A DNA stretch of 56,726 nucleotides from assembly GCF_009766105.1 (NCBI RefSeq), contig NZ_LMUH01000007.1, forward strand, positions 1-56,726, given 5' to 3'. The DNA comes from Granulicella sp. S156. GTDB taxonomy: Bacteria; Acidobacteriota; Terriglobia; Terriglobales; Acidobacteriaceae. Below are positions 23,067-31,821 of the stretch, piece by piece. The first letter of the stretch is position 1. Each line of letters begins with the position of its first letter. The notes beneath the pieces were generated by a model. That model made no database searches. It was not told the DNA's origin and saw nothing but the letters and a program-made list of their open reading frames with translations. The position numbers were made by a program, and so were the translations under genes.

Positions 23067-24581
23067 ATGAATACTCCAGCCACACACGATGTCATTATTT
23101 CCGGCGCAGGGCCTGTAGGCTTATTTCTTGCCTGTGAACTGGCCTTGGCCAAATGTTCCGTCCTCATCCTGGAAAAGGCGCAGAATCCGCACTCGTCCTT
23201 GAAGCAACTTCCGTTCGGAATGCGGGGACTCTCGACACCCACGATCGAAGCGCTGTACCGTCGCGGCTTGCTAAAAGAACTTGAGATCCACAAACGCCTT
23301 AAAACCTCAACTCCCGTACAGGCGCCACGGCGTCAGGGAGGACACTTCGCCGGCATCCCCTTTCTTGACAGCAATATTGACACCTCACAGTGGAGCTATC
23401 GCCTGCCAAGCTCGACCGATACTAGTTTGATCTCTGAAATGGCGGAGCTTGAATCTGTGTTGGCTCGTCGCGCAGAAGCTCTGGGTGTCGCGATCAAACG
23501 CGGCCTTGCCATTACCGGCTTTCATCAAACCGAGGACGGAGTAACGGTTCAGTCCGGCGGCCAATCTTTTCAAGCGAAGTGGCTCGTGGGCTGCGACGGA
23601 AGCCGTAGTGTTGTTCGCAAGGTCGGTGGTTTTGAATTCGCCGGCACGGAGCCAGAATTTACCGGCTACTCTGCTCAGATTGACATTGCCGATCCGGAGA
23701 AACTCAGTCCAGGCCGCAACCTGACATCAACTGGCCTGTACTTCCAATCGCAGCCCGGTTATCTGGTGATGGTGGAGTTTGATGGCGGGGCCGCTCATCG
23801 TGCAGAACCACCCACGCTGGAACATATTCAAGGAGCGCTACGCCGCGTCTCGAACACCGACGTTACGATCAGCGCCTTGCATGCCGTAACCACCTGGACT
23901 GACCGGGCCCGGCAAGCCACAACCTATCGTAACGGGCGGGTATTTTTAGCCGGCGATGCCGCGCACATTCACGCGCCGCTGGGAGGCCAGGGATTAAACC
24001 TTGGTCTGGGCGATGCGACGAACCTGGGCTGGAAGCTCGCCGCAACCCTCCAAAAGAGAGCGCCGGAAGGCTTGTTGGACAGTTATCAAACGGAACGACA
24101 CCCCTTGGGCGTTCAGGTTCTGGATTGGTCACGAGCCCAGGTTGCCATCATGAACCCAAGCCCACAGGCCCGCGCGCTGAATGCAATCATCCGCGACCTC
24201 ATGAACACATGCGATGGTGCTACTTATATGGCAGCAAGGGTGTGGGGCGTCTTCACTCACTACGATCTTGGGGGCAATCACCCTCTCATTGGCCACAGCG
24301 TTCCCAACTTTGAGTTTGAAGACGGTGCAACCATCGGCGAACTCATGCACGATGGCCACGCGATACTGCTTGATTTCGAAGGGAACGCTTCCCTCAAAAC
24401 TTTGGCGAGTGAATATGGCGGCCGAATCAAATACGTTTCAGGCCGCGCGAAAGAACAGTTCGGCTTAAGCTCTGCACTCATACGGCCTGATGGGTTTATC
24501 GCCTGGGCCTCTGACGGCACTCCGGACGGCAGCGAGTTCCAAAACGCTGCCGCACGCTGGTTGATGAAGGAGTCAGTATGA
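23067..24581 (+). CDS. FAD-dependent aromatic-type monooxygenase
   Basis: The protein is 504 residues from ATG 23067 (MNTPATHDV); a GGCGTCAGG site precedes it. It is a class A flavoprotein hydroxylase: GxGxxG as GAGPVGLFLACELAL (about residues 12-26), the DG motif as GCDGSRSVVRK, and the second FAD motif as LAGDAAHIHAPLGGQGLN, followed by a thioredoxin-like C-terminal domain. Relatives include phenol and pentachlorophenol hydroxylases and the rifampicin and anthracycline monooxygenases. It uses NAD(P)H and O2 to hydroxylate an aromatic substrate. It overlaps the next monooxygenase gene by 4 bp and is probably repressed by the divergent TetR protein. Confidence 0.9.
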   Translation: MNTPATHDVIISGAGPVGLFLACELALAKCSVLILEKAQNPHSSLKQLPFGMRGLSTPTIEALYRRGLLKELEIHKRLKTSTPVQAPRRQGGHFAGIPFLDSNIDTSQWSYRLPSSTDTSLISEMAELESVLARRAEALGVAIKRGLAITGFHQTEDGVTVQSGGQSFQAKWLVGCDGSRSVVRKVGGFEFAGTEPEFTGYSAQIDIADPEKLSPGRNLTSTGLYFQSQPGYLVMVEFDGGAAHRAEPPTLEHIQGALRRVSNTDVTISALHAVTTWTDRARQATTYRNGRVFLAGDAAHIHAPLGGQGLNLGLGDATNLGWKLAATLQKRAPEGLLDSYQTERHPLGVQVLDWSRAQVAIMNPSPQARALNAIIRDLMNTCDGATYMAARVWGVFTHYDLGGNHPLIGHSVPNFEFEDGATIGELMHDGHAILLDFEGNASLKTLASEYGGRIKYVSGRAKEQFGLSSALIRPDGFIAWASDGTPDGSEFQNAAARWLMKESV

Positions 24582-25711
24582 ACACTCCAGTCACGATCAT
24601 CGGCGCCGGGCTCGGCGGCCTCACGCTTGCACGCGTCCTACACGTCCACGGCATTGCCGCAACGGTCTACGAAGCCGAGGCCTCGGCGAACGCGCGCACG
24701 CAGGGCGGCATGCTCGACATCCACGAATACAACGGGCAGCTCGCCCTCAAGGCAGCGGGGCTATTCGATAAGTTCCTCGAGATCATCCACCCTGGCGGTC
24801 AGGCATCACGCATACTCGACAAGCACGGTAACATCCTGCACGACGATCCCGACGACGGCACCGGCGGTCGTCCCGAGGTGCCTCGCGGAGAGCTCCGTCG
24901 AATTCTCCTTGAATCACTTCCTGCCAACACAGTCCGCTGGGGACACAAACTCACAGCCGCATCCCCACTAGGAGACGGACGGCACATACTGACCTTTGCT
25001 AACGGCTCTACAACGACCACCGATCTCCTCGTAGGTGCCGCCGGCGCCTGGTCAAAAGTTCGCCCCCTTCTCTCCGACGCGAAGCCAACCTATATCGGCA
25101 CGTCCTTCATCGAGACATACCTGTTTGATTGCGACACTCGTCACAAGCCAAGCGCAGAAGCCGTCGGTGGTGGCGCGATGTTTGCGCCGTCGCCAGGAAA
25201 AGGCATCTTCGCGCACCGCGAGCCCAATGGCATACTGCACACGTACATTCAGATGAACAAGCCAAAAGAATGGATAAACAGCATCCGCTTCATCGACCCT
25301 GCAACAGCCTTGGCCCGCGTCGCCGAGGAGTTCGACGGCTGGGCTCCAGCGCTGACAGCGCTCATCACCGACGGTGAGACTGCCCCTGTGCTCCGCCCTA
25401 TCTATTCACTCCCGATCGAGCACAGATGGGATCGCATACCCGGGGTAACACTGCTCGGCGATGCAGCACACCTGATGGCGCCGTCTGGAGAAGGAGCCAA
25501 CCTCGCCATGTTCGACGGCGCTGAACTCGCAAAGGCCATCGCCGCCAACCCCGGTAACGTTGAAGCCGCACTCCTCGCGTATGAAACGGACCTCTTTCCC
25601 CGCAGCGCCTCCGAGGCTGCGGACGCGGAAGAGATCCTCAACGTATGTATCGGCCCAAACGCCCCCCAAAGCCTGGTTGATTTCTTCACAACCCCCCAGC
25701 CCATCAAGTAA
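24578..25711 (+). CDS. TetX-like FAD-dependent monooxygenase
   Basis: The 377-residue protein is close in size and pattern to Tet(X): IIGAGLGGLTLARVL at the N terminus, an AR-QGGMLDIH segment (Tet(X) has ARIFGGTLDLH), PRGELRRILLESL, DLLVGAAGAWSKVR, and the FAD site LLGDAAHLMAPSGEGANLAM. It should hydroxylate a polycyclic substrate using NADPH and O2. Tetracycline inactivation is possible but the substrate cannot be read from sequence. The start overlaps the previous stop by 4 bp (ATGA), giving a coupled two-flavoprotein operon under a TetR regulator. Confidence 0.88.
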   Translation: MNTPVTIIGAGLGGLTLARVLHVHGIAATVYEAEASANARTQGGMLDIHEYNGQLALKAAGLFDKFLEIIHPGGQASRILDKHGNILHDDPDDGTGGRPEVPRGELRRILLESLPANTVRWGHKLTAASPLGDGRHILTFANGSTTTTDLLVGAAGAWSKVRPLLSDAKPTYIGTSFIETYLFDCDTRHKPSAEAVGGGAMFAPSPGKGIFAHREPNGILHTYIQMNKPKEWINSIRFIDPATALARVAEEFDGWAPALTALITDGETAPVLRPIYSLPIEHRWDRIPGVTLLGDAAHLMAPSGEGANLAMFDGAELAKAIAANPGNVEAALLAYETDLFPRSASEAADAEEILNVCIGPNAPQSLVDFFTTPQPIK

Positions 25712-26083
25712 CCACCCTGCACACCAGCAAATCGTGACGGATTTTTTTTGTCATTCCCGCAGGGAATCTGCTTTTGCTTTTGCTTTGTCGTTGCTGTTGC
25801 TCTTGGGAGTAGCAGCGGCCTTTAGGCCGCGGAAACAAGATCCAACCAGACCGGGCTTTAGCCCTGGGCCTTTTGCTCATGCCGGCGAAAAACCAAACCT
25901 AAAGCAATATCCGAAAGGCCCACCCAAGCCATTCCCTTTTCGCATCATCACAAAATCGTCATCCTGAGCGCAGTCGAAGGACCCCGAAGAGCTTTGCTGC
26001 ACCGATACCTTCCACACCATTTCAACCCGTATGACTGCACCCGGTGGGCAGCCATACGTACCCTACATCATCTGGGCACCCAG
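25712..26083. repeat. Repeat cluster A, B, E, D
   Basis: Family A at about 25748-25800, B at about 25806-25870, E (CATCCTGAGCGCAGTCGAAG) at about 25962-25984 and D (CGTACCCTACATCATCTGGG) at about 26056-26080. No gene is seen. Confidence 0.65.
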
Positions 26084-27184
26084 CTACTGAACTCTAGGCT
26101 CGCTTTTCCCGGCTACCCAATAGCTGCTTCTTGCCGACACCTGTAGTTCTGGGTAATTCCTCAAGGTCACCTGGATAGTATGCAGCCCAGGCGCTGGCGA
26201 GCGAGGAGTAAAGCTGAGCATGTAGCGATTCGAAAGCTGGTTGGAGATCGTGAACAATCCGCTTTCCAGACTCTTTTCATCCTCAAACCGCATAGATTCC
26301 CCACCGGTAAGTCTCGCAACAGCTTCCGCGGTGTTGCGCCGCAAGCCATTCACTCCGAGACGTGCCCCAAGAACGATCAGAGGAGTAAAGCTCACGCAAC
26401 TGCCTTGTCGTGGATTGCCACCCACGGCTTGAGCTCCATGCTGATCGCACGAACTCGTCCCAGTTGGAGGCGCCTTGTTAGCCATCGCCGCACCCGCCAC
26501 TGCCTTGTCCGTAGAGAACGTCATGCTATAGATCGCAGTGTTGCTTTCACTCACATCACGCAGCGCCTCAGCGATTCCAGTCACACTTCCATGATCCACC
26601 GCTTCGCTGATGAGCAGGATAGCCCGGCGGAACGTTGGAGGCTCTCTCTGCAGTAGCCTGAGAGAAAAGGCAAGACCATCCAGAATCGCTGCGCCTTGAT
26701 CACCCGTTCGGAGGCTCTGCATGTTGGTGCCGATCTGGTTCAGGTCCTGCGTGAAGTCCTGAACCAGATGAGGCTTGCTATCGAAGCTGACCACGGCAAC
26801 ATGGTGGGGAACGTCGCCGATCATTGTCTCCAGCATGGTCTCCACGCGGCGAAGATCAGGAAGATGTTGACTGGCCACGCCACCCGTCTGCACAGCGACA
26901 ACAAGACTAAGAGGCTGCTCACTCGAATCCTCGTCCAGAATCGCCCTTTGTTCCACCCCGTTGTCTTCAATCTTGAAATCCTGAGCGTTCAAGGCGTAAA
27001 CGACTTCACCCGTCTTATTCGTAACCAGGGTTGGAACCAACACCAGATTCGACTGCACCGGGAGCACAGGCGTACTGCTTTGCTCTACCGGTGAAGCGGC
27101 GCCCTGCGCATGCCCTAATGTGTTGGCGAATAGAGTCGCGCAAGCAAGCGCGAATTGAGGACTGGTTAGGCGCCCAACATTCAT
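26084..27184 (-). CDS. Secreted VWFA-related protein (acidobacterial type)
   Basis: The protein is 366 residues. A signal peptide lies in residues about 1-27 (FALACATLFANTLGHAQG). Next is a segment LVPTLVTNKTGEVVYALNAQ, FKIEDNGVEQRAI typical of acidobacterial VWFA-related proteins (TIGR03436), then a VWA-like domain from about residue 85 in which the usual DxSxS metal site is not conserved (VAVQTGGVAS). The end has an Ig-like strand pattern (LSFTPRSPAPGLHTIQVTL). Role unknown; likely periplasmic or secreted. A GTG 6 bp upstream is an alternative start. Confidence 0.85.
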   Translation of the reverse strand: MNVGRLTSPQFALACATLFANTLGHAQGAASPVEQSSTPVLPVQSNLVLVPTLVTNKTGEVVYALNAQDFKIEDNGVEQRAILDEDSSEQPLSLVVAVQTGGVASQHLPDLRRVETMLETMIGDVPHHVAVVSFDSKPHLVQDFTQDLNQIGTNMQSLRTGDQGAAILDGLAFSLRLLQREPPTFRRAILLISEAVDHGSVTGIAEALRDVSESNTAIYSMTFSTDKAVAGAAMANKAPPTGTSSCDQHGAQAVGGNPRQGSCVSFTPLIVLGARLGVNGLRRNTAEAVARLTGGESMRFEDEKSLESGLFTISNQLSNRYMLSFTPRSPAPGLHTIQVTLRNYPELQVSARSSYWVAGKSEPRVQ

Positions 27185-27304
27185 GAACACTAGACTATTC
27201 CGAAGAAGCGTCGCTGCCCATGGCGCTAGCGCATAGTGACATTTCTATCCGACGCCAACACGATTTCCATGCAAATTTCGGGACACCTCTTAGCATCTCC
27301 CGAA

Positions 27305-27904
27305 TCATCGCTCCGATAGAAGTCCCTTGATATTTGTTTCAACATTGTCCTTGTCTATAACAACACCCACATAGGCCACCGCTACTTTGCCCGACTTGTC
27401 GATCAGATAGGTGGCCGGATACGCATTCAAGGCATAGGCTTTGGAGATCGCATCGTCACCCATGGCTATGGGGTAATTGATCCCTTTCTTGGCCATGAAC
27501 GGCCTCACCCTGCCCCATGCCTCGTTAGCATCCTTCAGCCCTTCATAGGAGATATCCATCGCGACGCCAACAGCAGTAAACCCCTTATCCTTGTAAGCCT
27601 TCTCCAGCTCTATGAACGATGGGATCTCCAGCACGCAGCCCCCGCAATCCGTAGCCCAAAAGTTAAGCAGAAGCACCTTGCCCCGGTAGTCGGAGACGCG
27701 CATCTTCCTGCCGTCCTGACTCACAAGTTCAAAAGCTGGCGCAGCCTTCCGGCTTGCAGGCGGTATAAGCGAAGCGTGTTTATCCTGCTGACCATACAGA
27801 GCAGGCACAACCGACATGCTTACGAGCGCTAGACCGCAAACAACAAGCCTCAGTCCTACTCTGAAAAACTTAGTTGTAATCATGCTTGGAGCTTTTCTCC
27901 GCAT
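27305..27904 (-). CDS. TlpA/ResA-like thioredoxin-fold protein, exported
   Basis: The protein is 199 residues from ATG 27904, behind ATGGAGGGAAGT; a much longer upstream frame has no support. A signal peptide or anchor is at residues about 10-38 (VGLRLVVCGLALVSMSVVPA). The redoxin domain has APAFELVSQDGRKMRVSDYR, GKVLLLNFWATDCGGC and NAYPATYLIDKSG. The active site is CGGC, not CPPC or CEPC. It probably reduces disulfides in the periplasm. It is divergent from a PadR gene with 56 bp between. Confidence 0.88.
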   Translation of the reverse strand: MRRKAPSMITTKFFRVGLRLVVCGLALVSMSVVPALYGQQDKHASLIPPASRKAAPAFELVSQDGRKMRVSDYRGKVLLLNFWATDCGGCVLEIPSFIELEKAYKDKGFTAVGVAMDISYEGLKDANEAWGRVRPFMAKKGINYPIAMGDDAISKAYALNAYPATYLIDKSGKVAVAYVGVVIDKDNVETNIKGLLSER

Positions 27905-27960
27905 ACTTCCCTCCATGTCCCATCGACAGTTCGCCCCATAACCTCTACAATGTAACACTA

Positions 27961-28278
27961 ATGATCGGTGAATTCGAATACCTGTTGATCGCAGCGACTC
28001 ACCGCCTCGGCGAAGACGCCTATGGCGCGTCCATTCGTCGTGAAGTCGAGGAAGCAACGGAGAGACCCTGCTCGATCGGCTCACTCTACACAACACTGGA
28101 TCGCCTGGAAGCGAAAGGCCTGGTAAGAACATGGATGGGCGAGGCAACGGCACAGCGCGGCGGCCGCGCAAAGCGTATGGTCTCGGTGACGGCCAAGGGA
28201 ATCGAATCAGCCTCCGCCTTCTATCGCGCTATATCGAGAGTCAGCCGAGACATTTCCTGGGAGGCGCAATGCCCATAA
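27961..28278 (+). CDS. PadR-family regulator
   Basis: The protein is 105 residues from ATG 27961 (MIGEFEYLLL). The winged helix matches PadR: EFEYLLIAATHRLGEDAYGA, SIRREVEEATERPCSIGSLY, TTLDRLEAKGLV. The usual long C-terminal dimerisation helix is short. It overlaps the next gene by 10 bp. In Acidobacteria such PadR genes are commonly paired with membrane proteins, as here. Confidence 0.9.
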   Translation: MIGEFEYLLIAATHRLGEDAYGASIRREVEEATERPCSIGSLYTTLDRLEAKGLVRTWMGEATAQRGGRAKRMVSVTAKGIESASAFYRAISRVSRDISWEAQCP

Positions 28279-29147
28279 TGAATTCCCTGCTGCGGAGTTT
28301 GCTGGGAGCACTCGACAGCGATGAGAGAGAAGTCGTCGCCGGAGACTTGCTGGAAGCGCACGAGTCTCCGAGCGCATCGGTGTTGCAGGTTCTTAGCCTG
28401 GTCGTCAGGAGACAACTTATTCAATGGGCTGGGTGGCAACCTTGGCTTGTCCTCACCACCGCCGCATTCCCATTGGCTGTCGTGCTCGCTCAGACCGCCA
28501 GATACTTCGCAGGTTGGAGTGCGGTTTATAGCTGGATGTTGATCAACAATACGGATGCGGTTCTGTTGAGGAATCCTGGCTTCTGGTATGGAGCGCGCGA
28601 GTACAGCTGGGAGGCAGCAAAATTTGCCTTCGTACTCTTCTGCTGCTCATGGGCCTGCGGGCGATTGATCGCACAGCTATCCCGCAAGGCACGCCTTTCG
28701 ATGGCAATCCTGTTTGTGGTCACGTCTCTCTTCGTGAACATTGTTGGCATCCCCTCCCATGTACCGGCACCTCTTTTCCATACAAAGGACAAATACTTTC
28801 CCAACGGGCCCGTCTTCTCCCACGTCTTCTATCGCGTTTGGTTTCCGCTGATCGTCTATGCGATCACCGTGCTTCTCCCCTTCATCTTGGGAATCCTCCA
28901 GACAAAGTCACGTGTCCGCCAATCCAGGACACTCAGCATCTTCTTTCGTTGTTCTATAGCCCTCGTTCTTCTTGGTCTGATCGAGCAACAGTGGCTGCTG
29001 ATGGAGCTGTGGAGCTGGCAAATCATACCGATCCCTCTGGTGCACCTTCCAAATCTATTGCCATTCGCATCGATAGGACCAGCTTGTCTTCTACTCATCG
29101 AACTTGGAAAACGTTCAGCATTGCGCAGCAGGACATACGCGCCCTGA
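28269..29147 (+). CDS. Polytopic membrane protein coupled to PadR
   Basis: The protein is 292 residues from ATG 28269, behind GGGAGGCGCA. After a soluble N-terminal segment of about 45 residues (LRSLLGALDSDEREVVAGDL) come about six hydrophobic segments (for example WLVLTTAAFPLAVVLAQTA, AKFAFVLFCCSWACG, LIVYAITVLLPFILGI, CSIALVLLGLIEQQW). No transporter motif is recognised. It is probably the target or partner of the PadR regulator. Confidence 0.75.
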   Translation: MPIMNSLLRSLLGALDSDEREVVAGDLLEAHESPSASVLQVLSLVVRRQLIQWAGWQPWLVLTTAAFPLAVVLAQTARYFAGWSAVYSWMLINNTDAVLLRNPGFWYGAREYSWEAAKFAFVLFCCSWACGRLIAQLSRKARLSMAILFVVTSLFVNIVGIPSHVPAPLFHTKDKYFPNGPVFSHVFYRVWFPLIVYAITVLLPFILGILQTKSRVRQSRTLSIFFRCSIALVLLGLIEQQWLLMELWSWQIIPIPLVHLPNLLPFASIGPACLLLIELGKRSALRSRTYAP

Positions 29148-29413
29148 GGACACACACACAAGCCGCAGACTGCCACGATCTCCAGCCCCAAAGGGGCGGT
29201 ATATCCCAGCCTGGGGCGCAAGCCCCAGGTAACGGACCTAACAAGGAATCAAGGGCTGAAAGCCCGATATATCTCGTCTGCACTGGCGATATATACGTCG
29301 GGCTTACAGCCCTTGATTCCTTGTGGACCTCGCACCTGCGGTTTAGACGAAAAGCGTAATTATCTGTACCATCGCCTCTGTTAGCCCGTCTGGCAGAAAG
29401 CGGAACGCAGAAC
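29148..29413. repeat. Repeat family C copy (about 29185-29325)
   Basis: AAGGGGCGGTATATCCCAGC with CTGGGGCGCAAGCCCCAGGT, then two inverted copies of the AAGGGCTGAAAGCCCG block around CTGGCGATATATACG. A strong hairpin is possible. No gene is seen. Confidence 0.7.
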
Positions 29414-29502
29414 ATGAACAACAACGAAAAACGAACCAGATTAGCCGCCGCACCGTACTGAAGGGAGTAGCGCTCGTTGCCACAGCCGCCGCCTTCGGTC
29501 GC
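29414..29502 (+). other. Tat leader of the aldo/keto reductase, out of frame by one base
   Basis: The ATG at 29414 opens a 15-codon frame that stops at TGA (29459-29461). If the A-run at 29427-29431 had six A instead of five, the frame would read MNNNEKTNQ, then a Tat signal (SRRTVLKGVALVATAAAFG) and run without a stop into the reductase. The Tat segment is intact in the reductase frame but has no ATG, GTG or TTG of its own. This is either a recent frameshift, a sequencing error in a homopolymer, or slippage. Confidence 0.7.
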
Positions 29503-30339
29503 GTGGGATGGGCCTCCGACAAGGGGCAAGCTTCTATACCGCAGGTGCGGCTCGGCAACGGTGTGATGATGCCAGTCCTTGGCTTTGGAACCTACGGTCT
29601 ACGCGGTGATGTGTGCATGGAGAGCGTCGCAGACGCCATCACAGCTGGCTATCGTCTGATCGACACGGCCAAGGTCTATCAAAATGAAGAGGCTGTGGGC
29701 GCTGGGATCAAGAAGAGCGGAATCGACCGCAAGTCTCTCTTTGTGACATCGAAGATTTGGGTGGAAGATGCCGGGTACGAACCGGCAAAGCGCGCCTTTC
29801 AAACGACTCTCGACAAGCTTCAGCTCGAATACCTCGATCTTTATCTCATCCATCGCCCGCGTGGAGATGTGAACGGATCGTGGCGGGCCATGGAAGAGCT
29901 CAACACCGCCGGAAAAATCAAGGCAATTGGCCTGAGCAACTTCGACCAGACACAGCTCTCCAGCCTGACCGCTGGAGCGAAGACAAAGCCTGCCATTAAT
30001 CAGTTGGAAACACACCCCTTCCTTCAAGAGACGGGAGAACTTGAGTCGTTGCGTACTGCTGGTGTGCAGATGGAAGCATGGGCTCCCTTCGCAGAAGGAC
30101 GCAACGGACTCTTCACGAACCCAGTGTTAGAGCAGATTGGCAAAAAGCATGGCAAAACTGTCGCGCAGACTGTTCTACGCTGGCACCACCAGCGCGGGGT
30201 CATCGCGATCCCTCGTTCGTCGAACCCGGAACATCGCCGCGAAAACCTGGCCATCTTCGATTTCAAGTTGGACGCTGACGATATGCATAAGATCTCAGCC
30301 CTGGACGAGAATCGATCTCAGTTCCCCGAGTGGACCTAA
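29503..30339 (+). CDS. Aldo/keto reductase
   Basis: Read from GTG 29503, the protein is 278 residues and holds the whole catalytic barrel: LGNGVMMPVLGFGTYG, GYRLIDTAKVYQNEEAVG (Asp and Tyr of the tetrad), VTSKIW (Lys), LDLYLIHRPRG (His), AIGLSNF, and the NADPH-binding IPRSSNPEHRRENL near the C terminus. It reduces aldehydes or ketones with NADPH. The frame continues upstream into a Tat signal that is cut off from its ATG by a single missing A, so the ancestral form was probably exported folded with its cofactor. Confidence 0.88.
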   Translation: MGWASDKGQASIPQVRLGNGVMMPVLGFGTYGLRGDVCMESVADAITAGYRLIDTAKVYQNEEAVGAGIKKSGIDRKSLFVTSKIWVEDAGYEPAKRAFQTTLDKLQLEYLDLYLIHRPRGDVNGSWRAMEELNTAGKIKAIGLSNFDQTQLSSLTAGAKTKPAINQLETHPFLQETGELESLRTAGVQMEAWAPFAEGRNGLFTNPVLEQIGKKHGKTVAQTVLRWHHQRGVIAIPRSSNPEHRRENLAIFDFKLDADDMHKISALDENRSQFPEWT

Positions 30340-30685
30340 CTGATCCTCATCCATAGCGTGAGCCAAGCGTGTGGCCACACGCACCCTACATCACCCACAC
30401 GCACCCTACATCATTAGAGGACGTGCATAAAATTCGCAGAGTGGCACGATACCCAGCCCCAAAGGGGCGATATATCCCAGCCTGGGGCGCAAGCCCCAGG
30501 TAACGAGCCTAACAAGGTATCAAGGGCTGAAGGCCCGATATATCTCGGCTGCGCTGGCGAGATATACCGAGCTCTCAACCCTTGATTCCTTGTGGGCCTC
30601 TTAGACGCAAAGCGCACCACAAACATTGGCATCGCGCTCTGCGTAAGCTCTATGAATCAATCCGGAAACTTTATTCCTTCTTTAT
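30340..30685. repeat. Repeats D-like and C (about 30370-30600)
   Basis: Two CACACGCACCCTACATCA units at about 30378-30413, then a complete family C copy at about 30452-30595. No gene is seen. Confidence 0.7.
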
Positions 30686-31303
30686 ATGTTTAAAGTTCTA
30701 CTAAGAGAAAAGAGAAGATTAAACCCTCGAGGAGAGGCCATCTCTAATCCAAGTCAAACGGAACCTGAAAGTACCTCAACCGCCCTGGCAGACAATCCTC
30801 GCGACGTCTCGGACTGCTTAGTTCGTCCTTCAACTCCTGCAGACATGCCCTACGTCACAGCGATCTACAGCAGGTTCGTCACAACCAGCACGGCGACCTT
30901 CGAAATCGTCGCGCCGGATGAGTCGGAGATGTTGAGAAGACGACAGGCCGTTCTGGACCGTGATCTTCCCTATCTCGTAGCCGAGCTCGAGGGCTATATC
31001 GTGGGCTATTGTTACGCCTCGCAATTCCGCCCTCGCGAAGGCTACCGCTATACGGTCGAAGACTCCATTTACGTGCGCCCGGACTGTATCGGCCACGGAG
31101 TCGGCAAAGCGCTCCTGTCTGAGTTGATCCTGCAATGTCAGGCCAGGGGTTGTCACTCCATGGTTGCCTGCATCTGCGGCGTGAATGTTCCCTCTGTCTC
31201 TCTGCATGCATCGTTGGGATTTCAGCAGGTCGGTTTGTTACCGGAAGCGGGATACAAATTCGGGGAATGGCTGCGCCTGCTAATCATGCAGTGTCCGTTA
31301 TAG
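30686..31303 (+). CDS. Phosphinothricin-type N-acetyltransferase (GNAT)
   Basis: The protein is 205 residues. From about residue 44 it follows the PAT/Bar pattern closely: CLVRPSTPADMPYVTAIYS, TSTATFEIVAPDESEM, LPYLVAELEGYIVGYCYAS, YRYTVEDSIYVRPDCIGHGV, then VPSVSLHASLGFQQVG and a C-terminal EWLRLLIMQ. It should acetylate phosphinothricin or methionine sulfoximine-like amines. The first about 43 residues have no counterpart in the family; a GAGGAGAGGCC site at 30728-30738 suggests translation may begin later at a non-ATG codon. Confidence 0.88.
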   Translation: MFKVLLREKRRLNPRGEAISNPSQTEPESTSTALADNPRDVSDCLVRPSTPADMPYVTAIYSRFVTTSTATFEIVAPDESEMLRRRQAVLDRDLPYLVAELEGYIVGYCYASQFRPREGYRYTVEDSIYVRPDCIGHGVGKALLSELILQCQARGCHSMVACICGVNVPSVSLHASLGFQQVGLLPEAGYKFGEWLRLLIMQCPL

Positions 31304-31473
31304 GTCTGAATAGCACATCGCGATGTCAGCTTCGAACCTCGTGCGAGGTGATCCCCAATATCACCGTTGAAGCAGCCACTCGCCCCCCAGAAAGTACTTG
31401 CTATTTCACTGCAGCAGGTGCAATGTTGACACCAGCAACACAAAATCAACGATGGAAAGGAAGACCTTACACT

Positions 31474-31710
31474 ATGCCCTATAGTCCATTACTGGTTAAA
31501 GCTGCGAAGAAGGCCCCGGCAAAGAAAGCTGCAAAGAAGGCAGCGAAGAAAGCTGCAAAGAAGGCCCCGGCGAAGAAGGCCGCAAAGAAAGCCCCTGCAA
31601 AGAAGGCTGCGAAGAAGGCCCCAGCAAAGAAAGCCGCAAAGAAAGCGGTCAAGAAGGCTGCGAAGAAGTCTCCCGTAAAGGTACGCATCGAATCACACCA
31701 GCCCAGCTAA
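31474..31710 (+). CDS. Lys/Ala-rich histone H1-like protein
   Basis: The protein is 78 residues from ATG 31474 (MPYSPLLVKAAKK); AGGAAG lies 10 bp upstream. Nearly all of it is built from KKA-type repeats (KKAPAKKAAKKA) with a short tail (SPVKVRIESHQPS). Such proteins bind DNA non-specifically through charge and resemble eukaryotic H1 tails and bacterial Hc1/AlgP-type proteins. It lies downstream of the acetyltransferase gene and ends at a strong terminator. Repeat-rich coding makes copy number prone to change. Confidence 0.8.
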   Translation: MPYSPLLVKAAKKAPAKKAAKKAAKKAAKKAPAKKAAKKAPAKKAAKKAPAKKAAKKAVKKAAKKSPVKVRIESHQPS

Positions 31711-31749
31711 GAAGTAAGCCGTTCTAACCCGTGGTTCAGGCAAGCAAAA

Positions 31750-31785
31750 GCGCCCGGCAACCTCTCACGAGGCCCGGGCGTTTTT
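31750..31785 (+). terminator. Rho-independent terminator
   Basis: Stem CGCCCGG / CCGGGCG (31751-31757 with 31774-31780) followed by TTTTT. It lies 40 bp after the H1-like gene. Confidence 0.85.
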
Positions 31786-31821
31786 GCGTCTCACCCTGCC
31801 CACATGTAATAAGGTAGAGCC

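Noticed and set aside
31479..31688. Ala/Phe-rich minus-strand frame opposite the Lys-rich gene
   Set aside because: It is the complement of the AAG/GCN repeats; the plus strand has start, ribosome site and terminator.
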